Part shown: piece by piece, positions 51,716 through 63,044 of the stretch
Layout of the letters: every line of letters starts with the position of its first letter
How positions within the stretch are numbered: position 1 is the first letter of the stretch
From: Rhodospirillales bacterium
Lineage (GTDB): Bacteria > Pseudomonadota > Gammaproteobacteria > Burkholderiales > Burkholderiaceae_D
Length of the DNA stretch: 64,000 nt
Direction: 5' to 3'
NCBI GenBank assembly: GCA_903970305.1
Contig: CAJCID010000118.1
Location: 1 to 64,000, forward strand
Made by a program: the position numbers and the translations under genes
Notes under the pieces: generated by a model
What the model saw: only the letters and a program-made list of their open reading frames with translations
Told to the model about the DNA's origin: nothing
The model's database searches: none

Positions 51716-53818
51716 CTAAGCCCCTTTGCGCCCGATGCTCTCGGCGATCGCCTTGGGGGCTTCGGCGTAGTGCTTGAACTCCATCGTGTAAGTGGCCCGA
51801 CCCTGGGTCAGCGAGCGCAGCGTCGTCGAATAGCCAAACATCTCGGCGAGCGGCACCTCGGCCCGGATGGTCTTGCCGCCGCCACCGGCGATGTCGTCCA
51901 TCCCCTGGATCATGCCGCGCCGCGAGGACAAGTCGCCCATCACGTCACCCATCTTCTCCTCGGGCATCTCGACCTCGACGGCCATCATCGGCTCGAGCAG
52001 CACCGGGTTGGCGCGTCGGCAACCATCCTTGAACGCCATCGACGCGGCCATCTTGAAGGCGTTCTCGTTCGAGTCGACGTCGTGGTAGGAGCCAAAGGTG
52101 AGCGTCGTCTTCACGTCCACGACCGGGTAGCCCGCGAGCACGCCCGCCGAGAGGGTGTCGATGATGCCCTTCTCCACCGCCGGGATGTACTCACGCGGCA
52201 CCACGCCGCCCTTGATCGCATCGACGAACTCGAATCCCTTGCCAGCCGGCTGCGGCTCGATCTTCAGCACCACGTGACCATACTGTCCGCGGCCACCGGA
52301 CTGCTTGATGAATTTGCCCTCGACGTTCTCGACGGTCTTACGGATCGTCTCGCGATAGGCAACCTGGGGCTTGCCAACCGTGGCTTCGACACCGAACTCG
52401 CGCTTCATCCGGTCGACCAGGATCTCAAGATGCAATTCGCCCATCCCGGAGATGATGGTCTGACCCGACTCCTCGTCGGTCTTGACGCGAAACGAGGGAT
52501 CCTCCTGCGCGAGGCGGTTCAAGGCCAGTCCCATCTTCTCCTGATCGGCCTTGGTCTTGGGCTCGACGGCCTGCGAGATGACGGGCTCGGGGAAGACCAT
52601 GCGCTCAAGCGTGATGACGGCGTCCGGATCGCACAGGGTGTCGCCGGTGGTGGCTTCTCTTAAGCCGACCGCAGCGGCGATGTCGCCCGCGCGCACCTCC
52701 TTGATCTCGTCGCGCTGGTTTGCGTGCATCTGCAACAGCCGGCCAACGCGCTCCTTCTTGCCCTTGATCGCGTTATAGACGCTGTCCCCCGAATTCACGA
52801 CTCCCGAGTAGACCCGAAAGAAGATCAGCTGACCGACGAACGGGTCGGTCATGATCTTAAAGGCGAGTGCCGAGAACTTCTCGTTGTCGTCGGCGCGCCG
52901 CGTCACGGCATGGTCGTGTTCGTCCATCCCCTTGACCGGCGGGATGTCCGTCGGCGCCGGCAGATAGTCGATGACCGCATCGAGCATGGCTTGCACGCCC
53001 TTGTTCTTAAAGGCCGAGCCGCACAACATCGGTACGATCTCACCGGCGATGGTCCGCTGCCGGATCGCAGCCTTGATCTCGAGATCGGTGAGCGCCTCGC
53101 CCTCGAGGTACTTGTTCATCAGGTCCTCGTTGGCCTCGGCAGCCGCCTCGATCAACTTGTCGCGCCACTGGTTGGCGAGTTCCACGAGATCCTCGGGGAT
53201 CGGGATCATCTCGAACTTCACGCCAAGGGACGCCTCGTCCCAGACGATGGCCTGCATCCTCACGAGGTCGATGACCCCCTGGAAGTGATCTTCGCTTCCC
53301 AAGGGGATCTGAATAGGCACGGGATTGCCCTTCAGTCGGTCGCGCATTTGTTGGACCACCCGAAAGAAATCCGCGCCGACGCGGTCCATCTTGTTGACGA
53401 AGGCGAGCCGGGGCACGTGATACTTGTTGGCCTGACGCCAGACCGTCTCCGACTGGGGCTGTACCCCGCCCACCGAGTCGTACACCATCACCGCACCGTC
53501 AAGCACGCGCATCGAGCGCTCGACTTCGATCGTGAAATCGACGTGTCCGGGCGTATCGATGATGTTGATGCGGTGTTCGGGGTAGTTCTTGGCCATGCCG
53601 CTCCACACGCAGTGGGTGGCAGCCGAGGTGATCGTGATCCCCCGCTCTTGCTCCTGCTCCATCCAATCCATGGTCGCGGCGCCCTCGTGCACCTCGCCCA
53701 TCTTGTGGTTCACCCCGGTGTAGAAGAGGATGCGCTCAGTGGTCGTGGTCTTGCCCGCATCGATGTGGGCACTGATGCCGATGTTGCGATAGCGTTCGAT
53801 CGGGGTGCTTCGGGCCAT
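51716..53818 (-). CDS. fusA: Elongation factor G
   Basis: 700 residues from ATG 53818, which has GGAGG 5 bases upstream; four extra residues from 53830 are unlikely. G motifs are intact: [16 protein letters not shown] (G1), [12 protein letters not shown] (G2), DTPGHVDFT (G3) and NKMDR (G4). Domains II-V are full length, ending [14 protein letters not shown]. It moves tRNAs and mRNA through the ribosome. It stands alone rather than in the usual str operon (rpsL-rpsG-fusA-tuf), so it may be a second EF-G gene (fusA2) or a relocated single copy. Convergent with fpr (17-bp gap). Confidence 0.96.
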   Translation of the reverse strand: MARSTPIERYRNIGISAHIDAGKTTTTERILFYTGVNHKMGEVHEGAATMDWMEQEQERGITITSAATHCVWSGMAKNYPEHRINIIDTPGHVDFTIEVERSMRVLDGAVMVYDSVGGVQPQSETVWRQANKYHVPRLAFVNKMDRVGADFFRVVQQMRDRLKGNPVPIQIPLGSEDHFQGVIDLVRMQAIVWDEASLGVKFEMIPIPEDLVELANQWRDKLIEAAAEANEDLMNKYLEGEALTDLEIKAAIRQRTIAGEIVPMLCGSAFKNKGVQAMLDAVIDYLPAPTDIPPVKGMDEHDHAVTRRADDNEKFSALAFKIMTDPFVGQLIFFRVYSGVVNSGDSVYNAIKGKKERVGRLLQMHANQRDEIKEVRAGDIAAAVGLREATTGDTLCDPDAVITLERMVFPEPVISQAVEPKTKADQEKMGLALNRLAQEDPSFRVKTDEESGQTIISGMGELHLEILVDRMKREFGVEATVGKPQVAYRETIRKTVENVEGKFIKQSGGRGQYGHVVLKIEPQPAGKGFEFVDAIKGGVVPREYIPAVEKGIIDTLSAGVLAGYPVVDVKTTLTFGSYHDVDSNENAFKMAASMAFKDGCRRANPVLLEPMMAVEVEMPEEKMGDVMGDLSSRRGMIQGMDDIAGGGGKTIRAEVPLAEMFGYSTTLRSLTQGRATYTMEFKHYAEAPKAIAESIGRKGA

Positions 53819-53967
53819 GATCGCCTCCAAGGTTCAGCCAGACGCTGCGCCGCGCAGTGCGCAGATGCCCCGATTCTAGCGGAGTCGCCGCGCTTTCGAG
53901 CCGCAAGGCTAACCCACCAGATGGGGGACCTTACTCTGGATTTCAAGCGCGCGGGACTCTCTTTGCG

Positions 53968-54744
53968 CTACATCTGCTTGAAGCGGCCCGCATACTGGCG
54001 GCTCACGGGCAGCTCGGTCGTGCGCCCTTTGATCTGGATATAGGTCTTGCCCAGGACGTCGCGGCGCGTGCCCAGCACGTGTGCGAGGTTCACGATCGTG
54101 CTGCGGTGGATCTGCCAGAAGACCTCGGGATCGAGCTCTTCGAGAAGTTCCGAGAGTGACGACCTGATCAGAAGCTCCCCTTGGGAGGAGGCCTCGCGCA
54201 GCTCGACGATCGTGTACTTATCGGCAGCCCGGAAGTACAGCACGTCTTCCACGGGGATCTGGCGCACGGTGTCGTGGACCTGAGCCCGGATCCAGCGCAG
54301 GGGCTGGCGCGCGCCGCCCCGGTTTCCCAAAAGACCCGAGACCTGGCTCAAAAGACGCGCAAGTTCCGCCGGATCCTGGTGCTGCGTGTTCTCGCGGCGC
54401 AAGCGCTCGATGGTCTTGGCAAGGCGCTCGTCGCTCACGGGCTTGAGAAGGTAGTCGAGCGCATGGTGCTCGAATGCCTCCAGGGCGAACTGGTCGTAGG
54501 CCGTGACGAATACGATCCTACACTCTGAGGCGGACAGGCGTGCGGCGACCTCGAGCCCCGAGAGGCCCGGCATCTTGATGTCCAGGAACGCAAGATCGGG
54601 CTTTGCGCCCTCGATCATCTCGAGCGCCTCCTCGCCATTGCGTGCCACACCCACGATCTCAAGTTCCGGCCAAAGCGCTTCGAGGCGCACCTTCAGGAAC
54701 GCGGCGAGGTGTTCCTCGTCATCGGCGATGAGCGCCCGGGTCAT
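53968..54744 (-). CDS. LytTR-family response regulator
   Basis: 258 residues. The receiver domain (about 1-120) has the acidic pair D9/D10, phospho-acceptor D55 (LAFLDIKMPG), a Thr in FVTAYDQFALEAFEHHALDY and Lys in LLKPVS. The LytTR DNA-binding domain (about 150-258) has DVLYFRAADKYTIV and WQIHRSTIVNLAHV. The start overlaps the sensor kinase stop by 4 bp. In Burkholderiales and pseudomonads this pair type includes AlgZ/AlgR; the target genes here are unknown. Confidence 0.93.
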   Translation of the reverse strand: MTRALIADDEEHLAAFLKVRLEALWPELEIVGVARNGEEALEMIEGAKPDLAFLDIKMPGLSGLEVAARLSASECRIVFVTAYDQFALEAFEHHALDYLLKPVSDERLAKTIERLRRENTQHQDPAELARLLSQVSGLLGNRGGARQPLRWIRAQVHDTVRQIPVEDVLYFRAADKYTIVELREASSQGELLIRSSLSELLEELDPEVFWQIHRSTIVNLAHVLGTRRDVLGKTYIQIKGRTTELPVSRQYAGRFKQM

Positions 54745-56030
54745 GGCCGGCCCAGGCCCTTGGAGAACATCGTCGCTTGCACGTGCCCTTCGATCGCGTG
54801 GGCAGGCTCGGGTTGCGCCGTTGCCGCGCGCGCGAGACCGGGCTCCGCGGCGACGCCGCCGGCAGGCGCGTCGGGAAGCCCGATGGCGATCGTAGCGAGG
54901 GTCCCCGAGGGCTTGCCTTCCTCGATTGACAGGTGCGCGCGCTCGCCATAGAGAAGGTATAAGCGCTCACGGACATTGGCCAGGCCCACGCCGGGCGTGC
55001 CGATGGGATGAAATCCGAGCCCGGTATCGCTGATGACGATGCGCAGCTCTGCACCTTCGCGGGTCACTCGAACCGAGATCGTGCCCCCCTCGACCTTGGG
55101 CTCAAGTCCGTGTTGGATCGAGTTCTCGACCAAGGGTTGCAAGAGCATCGGTGCCAAGGGGATCGAGCGCAGCTCGTCTGGACACTCGATGAAATAGGCC
55201 AGACGGCTGCCCATCCTGAAGCGAAAGATCGACAGATAGCGCCTCAGCAGGTCGAGTTCGGCGCCCAGATTGCTTTCCGAATTGCGCGTCACGTTCAACG
55301 AGGCCCGCAGATAGAAAATGAAGTCTTCCAGCATCTGTTTGGCGTCCACCGGCCGCTGGTCGATCAAGCCCAGCACATTCGCAAGAGTATTGAACAGGAA
55401 ATGCGGCTCAATCTGGGCCTGCAGGAGCTGCAGGCGGGCCGCGGCCTCACGCGCCTCCGCGGCCACGGAGCGCGTGCGCTCGCGCTCGGCCTCGGCCTGC
55501 GCTCGAGCCGTGTTTAACTTTGACGAAAGGATCTGGTAGAAGGCGAAGGAGGCGACGAGCGCGATACCGATCGAGGCAATGAACCCGTCATCGCGGAACG
55601 CGTCGAAGCTGACCCGCACGGTGCCCAAGCGCCAGTCCAGGCCAAGCGTGTAGCCGATGAAGACCCCCAAGACCGCAATGGCGACGCGGTAGCCAATGTG
55701 CAAGGCGAGGGGCCAGCTGCGAATGCGCTCCTCGCCGATGAACGCCTGGCCGACGGTGTGCAGCAGGATGATCGATCCACCGATGAGCTGGCTAAATGGA
55801 AAGATCTTCCAGAAGATCTCGCGTGCCACCACCCACGAGCCGGGCAGGGCGGCGAGCGTGATCAACAGTGCGATGAGGGTATTGCTGCCGATCATGACGA
55901 GCAGATGGGCCCATATCGGACCCTCCTTCTCGCCCGGCGGGCTGAGGTAGGACGCCATGGCCGCGCGGAACGAGCCCCTCCAGAGGGAGAGGCGCACGGG
56001 CTTAGGCACCAATTGCGCGTCATTGCTCAA
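54741..56030 (-). CDS. LytS-like sensor histidine kinase
   Basis: 429 residues from a TTG with AAAGGA 10 bases upstream; the first internal ATG at 55967 is an alternative. About four membrane helices lie in the N-terminal 180 residues, followed by a coiled stretch (ARAQAEAERERTRSVAAEARE), the His_kinase motif QIEPHFLFNTLANVLGLID with phospho-acceptor His, and a HATPase domain (LVENSIQHGLEP, VISDTGLGFHP, GVGLANVRERL). It forms a two-component pair with the adjacent LytTR regulator. Confidence 0.92.
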   Translation of the reverse strand: MSNDAQLVPKPVRLSLWRGSFRAAMASYLSPPGEKEGPIWAHLLVMIGSNTLIALLITLAALPGSWVVAREIFWKIFPFSQLIGGSIILLHTVGQAFIGEERIRSWPLALHIGYRVAIAVLGVFIGYTLGLDWRLGTVRVSFDAFRDDGFIASIGIALVASFAFYQILSSKLNTARAQAEAERERTRSVAAEAREAAARLQLLQAQIEPHFLFNTLANVLGLIDQRPVDAKQMLEDFIFYLRASLNVTRNSESNLGAELDLLRRYLSIFRFRMGSRLAYFIECPDELRSIPLAPMLLQPLVENSIQHGLEPKVEGGTISVRVTREGAELRIVISDTGLGFHPIGTPGVGLANVRERLYLLYGERAHLSIEEGKPSGTLATIAIGLPDAPAGGVAAEPGLARAATAQPEPAHAIEGHVQATMFSKGLGRP

Positions 56031-56220
56031 GGCGACTGGATCCTTTAGTAAGAGACGGGAAAGCGTGGAGCACGAAATGCGCGCGCGCCCCGGTTGCCAG
56101 ACGAAACCCGAGTGTAACGCGCCGACCGCCCGGGGCCCTCCGTTTGCGATGAACGGGCACTAAGAGGCGGCAAGTGCGGATTTCGGGGGATCGGCGCAGG
56201 GGTGTGGAAGCTCCTCCAAA

Positions 56221-56289
56221 GGGATTGGCACGGGGATCGACACGGGGATCGGCGCGGTGTTGGGCGCAGCGATCGGCGCGGCGATTGGA
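56221..56289. repeat. Degenerate 12-bp tandem repeat upstream of the AI-2E gene
   Basis: Six units of about 12 bp (GGGATTGGCAC, GGGGATCGACAC, GGGGATCGGCGC, GGTGTTGGGCGC, AGCGATCGGCGC, GGCGATTGG) stand in the intergenic region between the divergent histidine kinase and transporter genes, probably including the promoter. Confidence 0.7.
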
Positions 56290-56317
56290 TTTCCTAGGCT
56301 GCCCCAAGCCCGTTATC

Positions 56318-57508
56318 ATGGCAGCTGGCCTGATGGCAGACGTCCCCACGGGGACCCCGTATCTGAACAAGTCTATGCAGTACGACAAGCTCTTGGGCAA
56401 ACAGATCGTCAGTATCCTATTCACCTGCATTATCTTGGCGGGCGCTTTCCTCGTGCTCTCGCCATTCCTTCTGGCGATCATCTGGGCGGCGATTATCGCG
56501 ACCGCGTCATGGCCCCTGCACCAGTGGTCGTTTCAACGCTGCGGCCAGCGCCCCAGTCTCGCGGCAACGCTGACCACCGGCATCATCTCGGTGCTGCTGG
56601 TTGGCCCGACGGTCCTGCTCGTATTCTTCATCACCCAGGATGTGATCTCGGTCACCCACTTTCTGATCCACGCCAACGCCGTCGGGGAGACCGCTCCAGT
56701 CTGGCTCAACCGCCTGCCCTGGGGCGGAGACCAGATCCAGGGGCTCTGGGATCGCTACCTGGCACGGCCCGCCCAGCTCTCGGGCGTGCTCGATGAGACG
56801 CTGGCCGCCAAGCTCTCGGTCATCCAGGACACCGCTCAGGTGCTGCTGCTCAATCTGTCGGGTCGCTTGGCGACCTTGTTTTTCGCGCTCTGGGTCCTGT
56901 TCTTCTTTTATCGCGACGGACGTTATCTCATCTCCCAGTTCAACCTGATCGGCTACAAGTGGCTCGACCGGCGCTGGCCTGCCTACGTCCACCAGGTACC
57001 GGACGCACTGCGCGCGGCAGTCAATGGTCTGGTCATCGTCGGGTTTGGCGAAGCGGTCCTATTAAGCGTACTATTTTGGCTGTGCGGCGTACCCTCGGCT
57101 GTGCTCTTCGGAGTGGCGACGGCGGTTCTGGCCTTCGTGCCGATGGCCGCACCCCTTCTCCTGGCGCTGGTCGGCCTGGTGATGTTCGCCAGCGGAGCGT
57201 CGGTAGCCGGAATCGCCCTGGTCGCCGTGGGCCTCATCATCATCATGGGTGCAGACTACACAATCCGGCCCATGCTGATCCAGGGCGGCACGCAGCTGCC
57301 ATTCTTAGGCATTCTTTTTGGCATCTTTGGCGGTGTGGTCACGATGGGCATTGTCGGACTCATCATTGGCCCTGTCATTCTGGTTCTCTTGATGGTGTTC
57401 TTCCGCGAGGCCGCCATCGACGAACAGTCGATCAATCTGGATTTTGGAGCGCATGGCGAGCCGCCCGGTAGCCGCTCGCGCATCCCTTCAGAACACCACG
57501 AGTCATGA
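56318..57508 (+). CDS. AI-2E-family (PerM-like) transporter
   Basis: 396 residues from ATG 56318; ATG 56333 or 56375 are possible and no ribosome-binding site decides. About eight hydrophobic segments, with the PF01594 pattern [35 protein letters not shown] and [20 protein letters not shown]. Members include the AI-2 exporter TqsA and Na+/H+ antiporters; the ligand here is unknown. Its stop overlaps the purT start (ATGA). Confidence 0.85.
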   Translation: MAAGLMADVPTGTPYLNKSMQYDKLLGKQIVSILFTCIILAGAFLVLSPFLLAIIWAAIIATASWPLHQWSFQRCGQRPSLAATLTTGIISVLLVGPTVLLVFFITQDVISVTHFLIHANAVGETAPVWLNRLPWGGDQIQGLWDRYLARPAQLSGVLDETLAAKLSVIQDTAQVLLLNLSGRLATLFFALWVLFFFYRDGRYLISQFNLIGYKWLDRRWPAYVHQVPDALRAAVNGLVIVGFGEAVLLSVLFWLCGVPSAVLFGVATAVLAFVPMAAPLLLALVGLVMFASGASVAGIALVAVGLIIIMGADYTIRPMLIQGGTQLPFLGILFGIFGGVVTMGIVGLIIGPVILVLLMVFFREAAIDEQSINLDFGAHGEPPGSRSRIPSEHHES

Positions 57509-58725
57509 ATCTCCCCTTGGATGACGACCGCATCGGCACGGCGCTCTCCCCCTCGGCCACCAAGGTCATGTTGCTTGGCGCAGGCGAACTCGGCAAGGAG
57601 GTCGCAATCGAGTTGCAGCGCCTCGGTGTCGAGGTGATTGCGGCGGATCGCTATGCCCATGCACCAGCCATGCAGGTGGCGCACCGCTCGCACGTGCTCG
57701 CGATGACCGATGCGGGTGCGCTCGCGCAGTTGATCGCCTCCGAGAAGCCGCGTCTGGTCGTGCCCGAGATCGAGGCAATCGCGACCGACGTCCTCATCGC
57801 ACTCGAGCGCGACCAAGGTGTCGAGGTCATACCGACGGCACGCGCGACAGCGCTGACCATGAACCGCGAGGGCATCCGGCGACTTGCAGCCGAGGAGCTT
57901 GGACTGGCCACCTCGCCCTACCGATTCGCGGCAAGCCCGACCGAGCTCCGCGCGGCGATCGATTCAGGGATCGGGTTCCCTTGCATCGTCAAGCCGGTCA
58001 TGTCGTCCTCGGGCAAGGGCCAGTCAAAACTCATGGGACCCGAGGACGTCAGTCGCGCCTGGGAGGTCGCGACCGCCAAAGGTCGAGTCCAGTCGATGCG
58101 CGTGATCGTCGAGGGCTTCATTGATTTCGACTACGAGATCACGCTCTTGACCGTGCGGTCCCGAACTGCAGGCGGCCAGGACGCGACGCATTTTTGCGAG
58201 CCCATCGGACACCTTCAGATCGGTGGTGACTATGTGGAGAGCTGGCAGCCGCACCCGATGTCCCCCGTCGCACTGCAAAAGGCTCAGGCGATCGCCAAGA
58301 CCGTCACGGACAACCTCGGAGGCAGGGGTGTCTTCGGCGTGGAGCTCTTCGTCAAGGGCGACGATGTCTGGTTCTCCGAAGTCAGTCCGAGGCCCCACGA
58401 CACCGGCATGGTGACGATGGCCAGCCAGCTGCAAAGCGAATTCGAACTGCACGCACGGGCCATATTGGGTCTGCCGGTTGACACGCGCTTAAGGGATAGC
58501 GCGGCCAGCGCAGTGATCTACGGGGGCCTGGACGCGAAGGGCATCGCCTTCGAGGGCGTCGCTCACGCGCTCGAGATCCCAGGAAGCCTCGTGCGCCTGT
58601 TCGGCAAGCCAGAATCGTTCGTCAAGCGCCGCATGGGTGTGGCCTTGGTGCGGGCCGAGTCGATCGCCAAGGCGCGCGAACGGGCAAGACTGGCCGCAAG
58701 CCGGGTTCACCCGGTCCTGGCTTAG
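57505..58725 (+). CDS. purT: Formate-dependent phosphoribosylglycinamide formyltransferase
   Basis: 406 residues. PurT makes formyl-GAR from GAR, formate and ATP, an alternative to PurN. The ATP-grasp domains are clear: [20 protein letters not shown] at the N-terminus, [16 protein letters not shown] in the middle, and [26 protein letters not shown] (quoted in part) carrying metal and ATP ligands. Coupled to the AI-2E gene by ATGA. Only 3 bp before the next coding sequence, so these may share a transcript. Confidence 0.95.
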   Translation: MNLPLDDDRIGTALSPSATKVMLLGAGELGKEVAIELQRLGVEVIAADRYAHAPAMQVAHRSHVLAMTDAGALAQLIASEKPRLVVPEIEAIATDVLIALERDQGVEVIPTARATALTMNREGIRRLAAEELGLATSPYRFAASPTELRAAIDSGIGFPCIVKPVMSSSGKGQSKLMGPEDVSRAWEVATAKGRVQSMRVIVEGFIDFDYEITLLTVRSRTAGGQDATHFCEPIGHLQIGGDYVESWQPHPMSPVALQKAQAIAKTVTDNLGGRGVFGVELFVKGDDVWFSEVSPRPHDTGMVTMASQLQSEFELHARAILGLPVDTRLRDSAASAVIYGGLDAKGIAFEGVAHALEIPGSLVRLFGKPESFVKRRMGVALVRAESIAKARERARLAASRVHPVLA

Positions 58726-58728
58726 ACG

Positions 58729-61422
58729 ATGCAGGCCCCTGCCGAAGGACTCGACGAACCATTCCAGGGACCTGCGCTGGCGGCCGACGAGGCAGTCTCG
58801 TCCCGATCGCGCGCGCGGCCCGTCCTGGCCGCCCATGCGGCAAGGGGTGGCGCCTTGCTGGTCCGGCGCGCCGAGCCGTTTCTGTTCGCGCTCGCACTGG
58901 CCTCGATGCTTTCGCTCTTGGTCACGCAACTCGTGCCGGCCAAGGTGCCCCAACTGCTGGCTGTGGTCTTCGTCGCGATCGCGCTGGCGAGTTCAGTCAT
59001 CGTATGGCGCACCGGTGTGCACCCGTTCGAGAGACTCGCGCGCGTATTGCGCGCCCTGACGCTTGTCGTCGTTGCTCCCCTGTTCAGTTTCGCCCAGCCG
59101 CGTCCTGACTGGGCCTGGCTTTGGTTGTTGGGGATGGTCGCGGTCTACCCCTGCGGACTGTCGCGCTGGAAGGCGCTCGGGGTCGTTTTGGGCATCATCG
59201 CCTATGAAGAGGCGATCTCGGTGGGCGTGTTCGCTTTGGGTGGGGCATCTGAAGTGCTCGCCCGTACCGCGGCATTCATCTTCATTGGTCTGCTCTCCCA
59301 TGCCTTCGGCCAGGCGCTCGACGCCTCCGTGCGGGCCCAGCGTGGCATTCGGGTGCGCGAGCAGCGGGCCCAGATCGTGGCCGCCTACAGCGACGTGGTG
59401 ATGGTTTTTGCCGACCGGCTGTATCGGCTCGCCCACATCAGCCGAGCGGTCGAGCGGACGCTTGGCTATTCCGGAGGGGACCTCAGGCGCGCCTGGACCC
59501 TCGAACTGGTTCATCCGGAAGAGCGCATCCGCTTCTTGCAGGAGCGGCGCCACCTGCTCACCCACCCGGGAGGTTCGATCGTCTCACGCTACCGAATCCG
59601 CCATGCTCAGGGACATTGGGTGTGCTTCGAGGTGCGCATCACCAATCTTCTTGAGCATCCTGCGGTACGCGGTTTTTTTGCGAGCGCGACTGACGTGAGC
59701 GCCCGTGTCGCGGCCGAACAGCAGGTGCGCAACGAACGCTCGCTCTTGCGCACGGTCGTCGACTATCTGCCATTGAGCGTCTATACGAAAAACCGCGATG
59801 GCCGCTATCTGATGAGCAACCGCGCCAATGTCGAGAGGCTGGGTAAGGCGGGTGAACTCGACATCATCGGGCGCCGCGATGCGGACGTCGATGACTCGAT
59901 CGAGATGCAGATGTTCGACGCGAGCGACGAGAGCGTCCTCGAGACGGGCGAGCCGATCGTCGAACAGGAGCTGCAAACCGTACGACCCGATGGCAAGCTC
60001 GTCTGGTACCAGACGACGAAGCTCCCATTGACCGACCCGACGGGCGCCGTCACGGGCCTGGTCGGCATTGCACGCGACATCACTGAGAGCAAGACGATGC
60101 AGTCCTTCCTGCTGCATCAGGCCACTCACGACCCGCTTACGGGCCTGGCGAATCGCCGCTATTTCACCGAGCGCCTTGCGAGCATGCTCGCAGGGCCGCC
60201 GCGTGAAGGCACGATCGTGCTGATCTTTTGTGACCTCGACTTGTTCAAGGCGATCAATGATCGCTACGGTCATGAGACGGGCGACCAGTTCCTGAAGGTT
60301 CTGGGTAACCGTCTGGGACGCTTTGGCAAGGAGCCCGGCCGTGTACTGGCCCGCTTCGGCGGCGACGAATTCGTCCTGCTCGCTTCGGTTTCATCCCTGG
60401 AGATGGCTCTGCCGCTCGCGCGGCGGGTGCTCGATACGGTGCGTGAACCGATCGTGCTGGGCGAACTCATCCTGCAGGCCGCTGCCAGTGTGGGGGTGGC
60501 GAGCCTGCGCGCGGACCACCACCGCCCGGAGGATCTGATCCGCGACGCGGACACGGCCATGTATCAGGCCAAGGCGCAGGGGCGCAACCGGGTCGCCTTC
60601 TTTGATGGCGCCCTGCGCGAACGCGCGATCCGCCATGCCGGCCTCGTCCAGGCGCTGCGCGGCGCGCTCGAGCGGCACGAACTGACACTCATCTATCAGC
60701 CCAAGGTCAGCCTGCGTGACGGCCGGGTCTCGGGCTTTGAAGCACTGATGCGCTGGGACAGCCCCGAATACGGCTCGGTGCCACCGCACGAATTCATTCC
60801 GCTGGCCGAGGAATCGGGCCTGATCGTGCCCTTTGGCACCTGGGCCCTGAAACGCGCCTGCGAGCAGTTGCACCAGTGGCAAAAGGACTTCCCTGCGTTA
60901 GACCACCTGAACATCGCGGTGAACGTGTCGATGCGCCAGTTGCGCGAGGAACGCTTCGTCGCCGATGTGGTACGGATTCTGGAGCATTCGCAGATCGTCC
61001 CGACAGCCTTGGAACTCGAACTGACCGAGAGTGCGGCGATGCAGGACCCGGACCAATCGGTGGAACTGTTACGCCAGCTCAAGGACCGAGGCATCCGCGT
61101 GGCCCTCGATGATTTCGGCACCGGCTACTCGTCGCTGTCGTACCTGCAGCGCCTGCCGGTAGACGTGCTGAAGATCGACCGCGCATTCGTCAGCGGACTC
61201 GCCTCGACGACCGATGATGCCGAGATCGTGCGCCTCGTGATCGCTCTGGCGCGCACCCTGGGCATCGAGTCGGTGGCCGAGGGGATCGAGTCCCAGGCCA
61301 ATGCCGCCGAGATCAAGCGCCTGGGCTGCGATGTCGGCCAGGGATTCTACTTTTCCAAGGCGCTACGGGCCATCGATGCAGCGGGACTCCTCGACGAGAA
61401 TCCCGAGTACCTCGTTGCCTAG
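58729..61422 (+). CDS. Membrane GGDEF-EAL c-di-GMP regulator with PAS domains
   Basis: 897 residues. Four or five membrane helices in about residues 45-200, then two PAS-like domains (about 215-325 and 335-465, the second with VDYLPLSVYTKNRDGRYLMSN). The diguanylate cyclase domain (about 470-625) has an intact RFGGDEF. The EAL domain (about 640-890) has GFEALMRW, ELELTES, DDFGTGYSSLSYL and AEGIE, all motifs needed for phosphodiesterase activity. Both activities may therefore be possible and the net direction cannot be read. Confidence 0.93.
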   Translation: MQAPAEGLDEPFQGPALAADEAVSSRSRARPVLAAHAARGGALLVRRAEPFLFALALASMLSLLVTQLVPAKVPQLLAVVFVAIALASSVIVWRTGVHPFERLARVLRALTLVVVAPLFSFAQPRPDWAWLWLLGMVAVYPCGLSRWKALGVVLGIIAYEEAISVGVFALGGASEVLARTAAFIFIGLLSHAFGQALDASVRAQRGIRVREQRAQIVAAYSDVVMVFADRLYRLAHISRAVERTLGYSGGDLRRAWTLELVHPEERIRFLQERRHLLTHPGGSIVSRYRIRHAQGHWVCFEVRITNLLEHPAVRGFFASATDVSARVAAEQQVRNERSLLRTVVDYLPLSVYTKNRDGRYLMSNRANVERLGKAGELDIIGRRDADVDDSIEMQMFDASDESVLETGEPIVEQELQTVRPDGKLVWYQTTKLPLTDPTGAVTGLVGIARDITESKTMQSFLLHQATHDPLTGLANRRYFTERLASMLAGPPREGTIVLIFCDLDLFKAINDRYGHETGDQFLKVLGNRLGRFGKEPGRVLARFGGDEFVLLASVSSLEMALPLARRVLDTVREPIVLGELILQAAASVGVASLRADHHRPEDLIRDADTAMYQAKAQGRNRVAFFDGALRERAIRHAGLVQALRGALERHELTLIYQPKVSLRDGRVSGFEALMRWDSPEYGSVPPHEFIPLAEESGLIVPFGTWALKRACEQLHQWQKDFPALDHLNIAVNVSMRQLREERFVADVVRILEHSQIVPTALELELTESAAMQDPDQSVELLRQLKDRGIRVALDDFGTGYSSLSYLQRLPVDVLKIDRAFVSGLASTTDDAEIVRLVIALARTLGIESVAEGIESQANAAEIKRLGCDVGQGFYFSKALRAIDAAGLLDENPEYLVA

Positions 61423-61451
61423 TGACCCACTCGGGTCAGGTGCCAAGGGGC

Positions 61452-63044
61452 TTAGAGCTCGATGCCCTGCGAATGCAGATACTCGTCGTAGCCCCCCCGG
61501 AAGTCGACGATGCCCTCGGGCTTGATCTCCAGGACGCGGTTTGCGAGCGAGTTGACGAACTCCCGGTCGTGCGAGACAAACAACAGCGTGCCCGCATACT
61601 TCTCGAGAGCGATGTTCAAAGATTCGATCGATTCCATGTCCATGTGATTGGTCGGCTCGTCCATCAGGAGCACGTTGTGCCGCCCGAGCATGAGCTTTCC
61701 GAACATCATGCGCCCCTTCTCGCCCCCGGAGAGGACGCCAACCGGTTTCTTCACGTCATCTCCAGAGAAGAGCAGGCGACCGAGGATGCCCCGGATCGCC
61801 TGATCGTCGTCCCCCGGCTGAGCGAAGCGGTTCATCCAGTCGGTCAGATTCAGATCCACCGCGAACTCCTCGCTCGGATCCTGCGGCATGACGCCCGGGT
61901 TGGCATTCTCGGCCCACTTCACCTCGCCCGCGTCGGGCTGGACGCGCCCGGCGAGGCAGGAGAGCAGTGTGGTCTTGCCCACGCCGTTGGCGCCCACGAT
62001 CGCAATGCGCTCGCCGGCCTCCACGGCCAGATTGAACCCTGAAAAGAGCGTGTGCTCGTAGCCTTTGCACAGGTTCTTGGCTTCAAGCGCCAGGCGATGG
62101 AGCTTCTTTTCCCCTTCGAAGCGGATATAGGGGTTCTGCCGCGAGGACGGCTTGAGGTCCTCGATCTTGATCTTGTCGATCTGCTTGAGGCGTGAGGTGG
62201 CCTGGCGCGCCTTGGATTTGTTGGCCGAGAACCGGCGTACGAAGTCCTGCAGTTCCGCCACGCGCTCCTTGGCCTTGGCATTGGCGCTCGTCTGACGGGC
62301 ACGGGCCTGGGTTGAGGCCAGCATATAATCATCGTAATTTCCTGGATAGACCTTCAATGTCCCGTAATCCATGTCCGCCATATGCGTGCAGACAGAATTG
62401 AGAAAATGCCGGTCGTGACTGATGATGATCATGGTGCTCTCGCGCGCGTTCAGCACGTCTTCGAGCCAGCGGATGGTATTGATGTCCAGGTTATTGGTCG
62501 GCTCGTCGAGCAGCAGAATGTCCGGATTGGAGAAAAGGGCCTGGGCCAGCAGCACCCGCAGCTTCCAGCCCGGCGCGATCGCACTCATCGGTCCGGTATG
62601 TTCGGGCACGTCGATGCCCGCACCGAGCAGGAGTTCGCCGGCGCGCGCCTCGGCAGTGTAGCCGCCGAACTCGGCGAAGCGCGCCTCGAGGTCGGCAGCG
62701 CGCATGTAGTCGTCATCGGTTGCATCCGGGTCGGCGTAGATCGCATCGCGCTCGAGGAGCGCCGACCACATGGCCGTGTGACCCATCATGACCACGTCGA
62801 TCACGCGCAGGTCCTCGAAGGCGAACTGATCCTGGCGCAGCTTGCCCAGCCGCTCGTGGGCATCAAGCATGACCGTGCCCGAGGTGGGTTCAAGGTCTCC
62901 GCCCAGGATTTTCATGAAGGTCGATTTGCCACAGCCGTTCGCGCCGATCAGACCATAGCGGTGGCCCTCCCCGAACTTGACGGAAATGTTCTCGAAGAGG
63001 GGCTTCGGCCCGAATTGCATCGTAATGTTGGCAGTCGAGAGCAC
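61452..63044 (-). CDS. ABC-F family ATPase, YbiT-like
   Basis: 530 residues with two ATP-binding cassettes and no membrane domain. The first Walker A is GANGCGKST and Walker [13 protein letters not shown]; the first signature is [11 protein letters not shown] instead of LSGG, a known feature of YbiT. The second has [18 protein letters not shown] and [12 protein letters not shown]. The linker has a long basic coiled stretch. ABC-F proteins act at the ribosome; YbiT is one of the four in E. coli. Convergent with the GGDEF-EAL gene. Confidence 0.93.
   Translation of the reverse strand: MLSTANITMQFGPKPLFENISVKFGEGHRYGLIGANGCGKSTFMKILGGDLEPTSGTVMLDAHERLGKLRQDQFAFEDLRVIDVVMMGHTAMWSALLERDAIYADPDATDDDYMRAADLEARFAEFGGYTAEARAGELLLGAGIDVPEHTGPMSAIAPGWKLRVLLAQALFSNPDILLLDEPTNNLDINTIRWLEDVLNARESTMIIISHDRHFLNSVCTHMADMDYGTLKVYPGNYDDYMLASTQARARQTSANAKAKERVAELQDFVRRFSANKSKARQATSRLKQIDKIKIEDLKPSSRQNPYIRFEGEKKLHRLALEAKNLCKGYEHTLFSGFNLAVEAGERIAIVGANGVGKTTLLSCLAGRVQPDAGEVKWAENANPGVMPQDPSEEFAVDLNLTDWMNRFAQPGDDDQAIRGILGRLLFSGDDVKKPVGVLSGGEKGRMMFGKLMLGRHNVLLMDEPTNHMDMESIESLNIALEKYAGTLLFVSHDREFVNSLANRVLEIKPEGIVDFRGGYDEYLHSQGIEL

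Noticed and set aside
52724-54043. 439-codon plus-strand frame opposite fusA
   Set aside because: Antisense of EF-G; His/Asp/Val-rich composition typical of a reverse-frame artefact.
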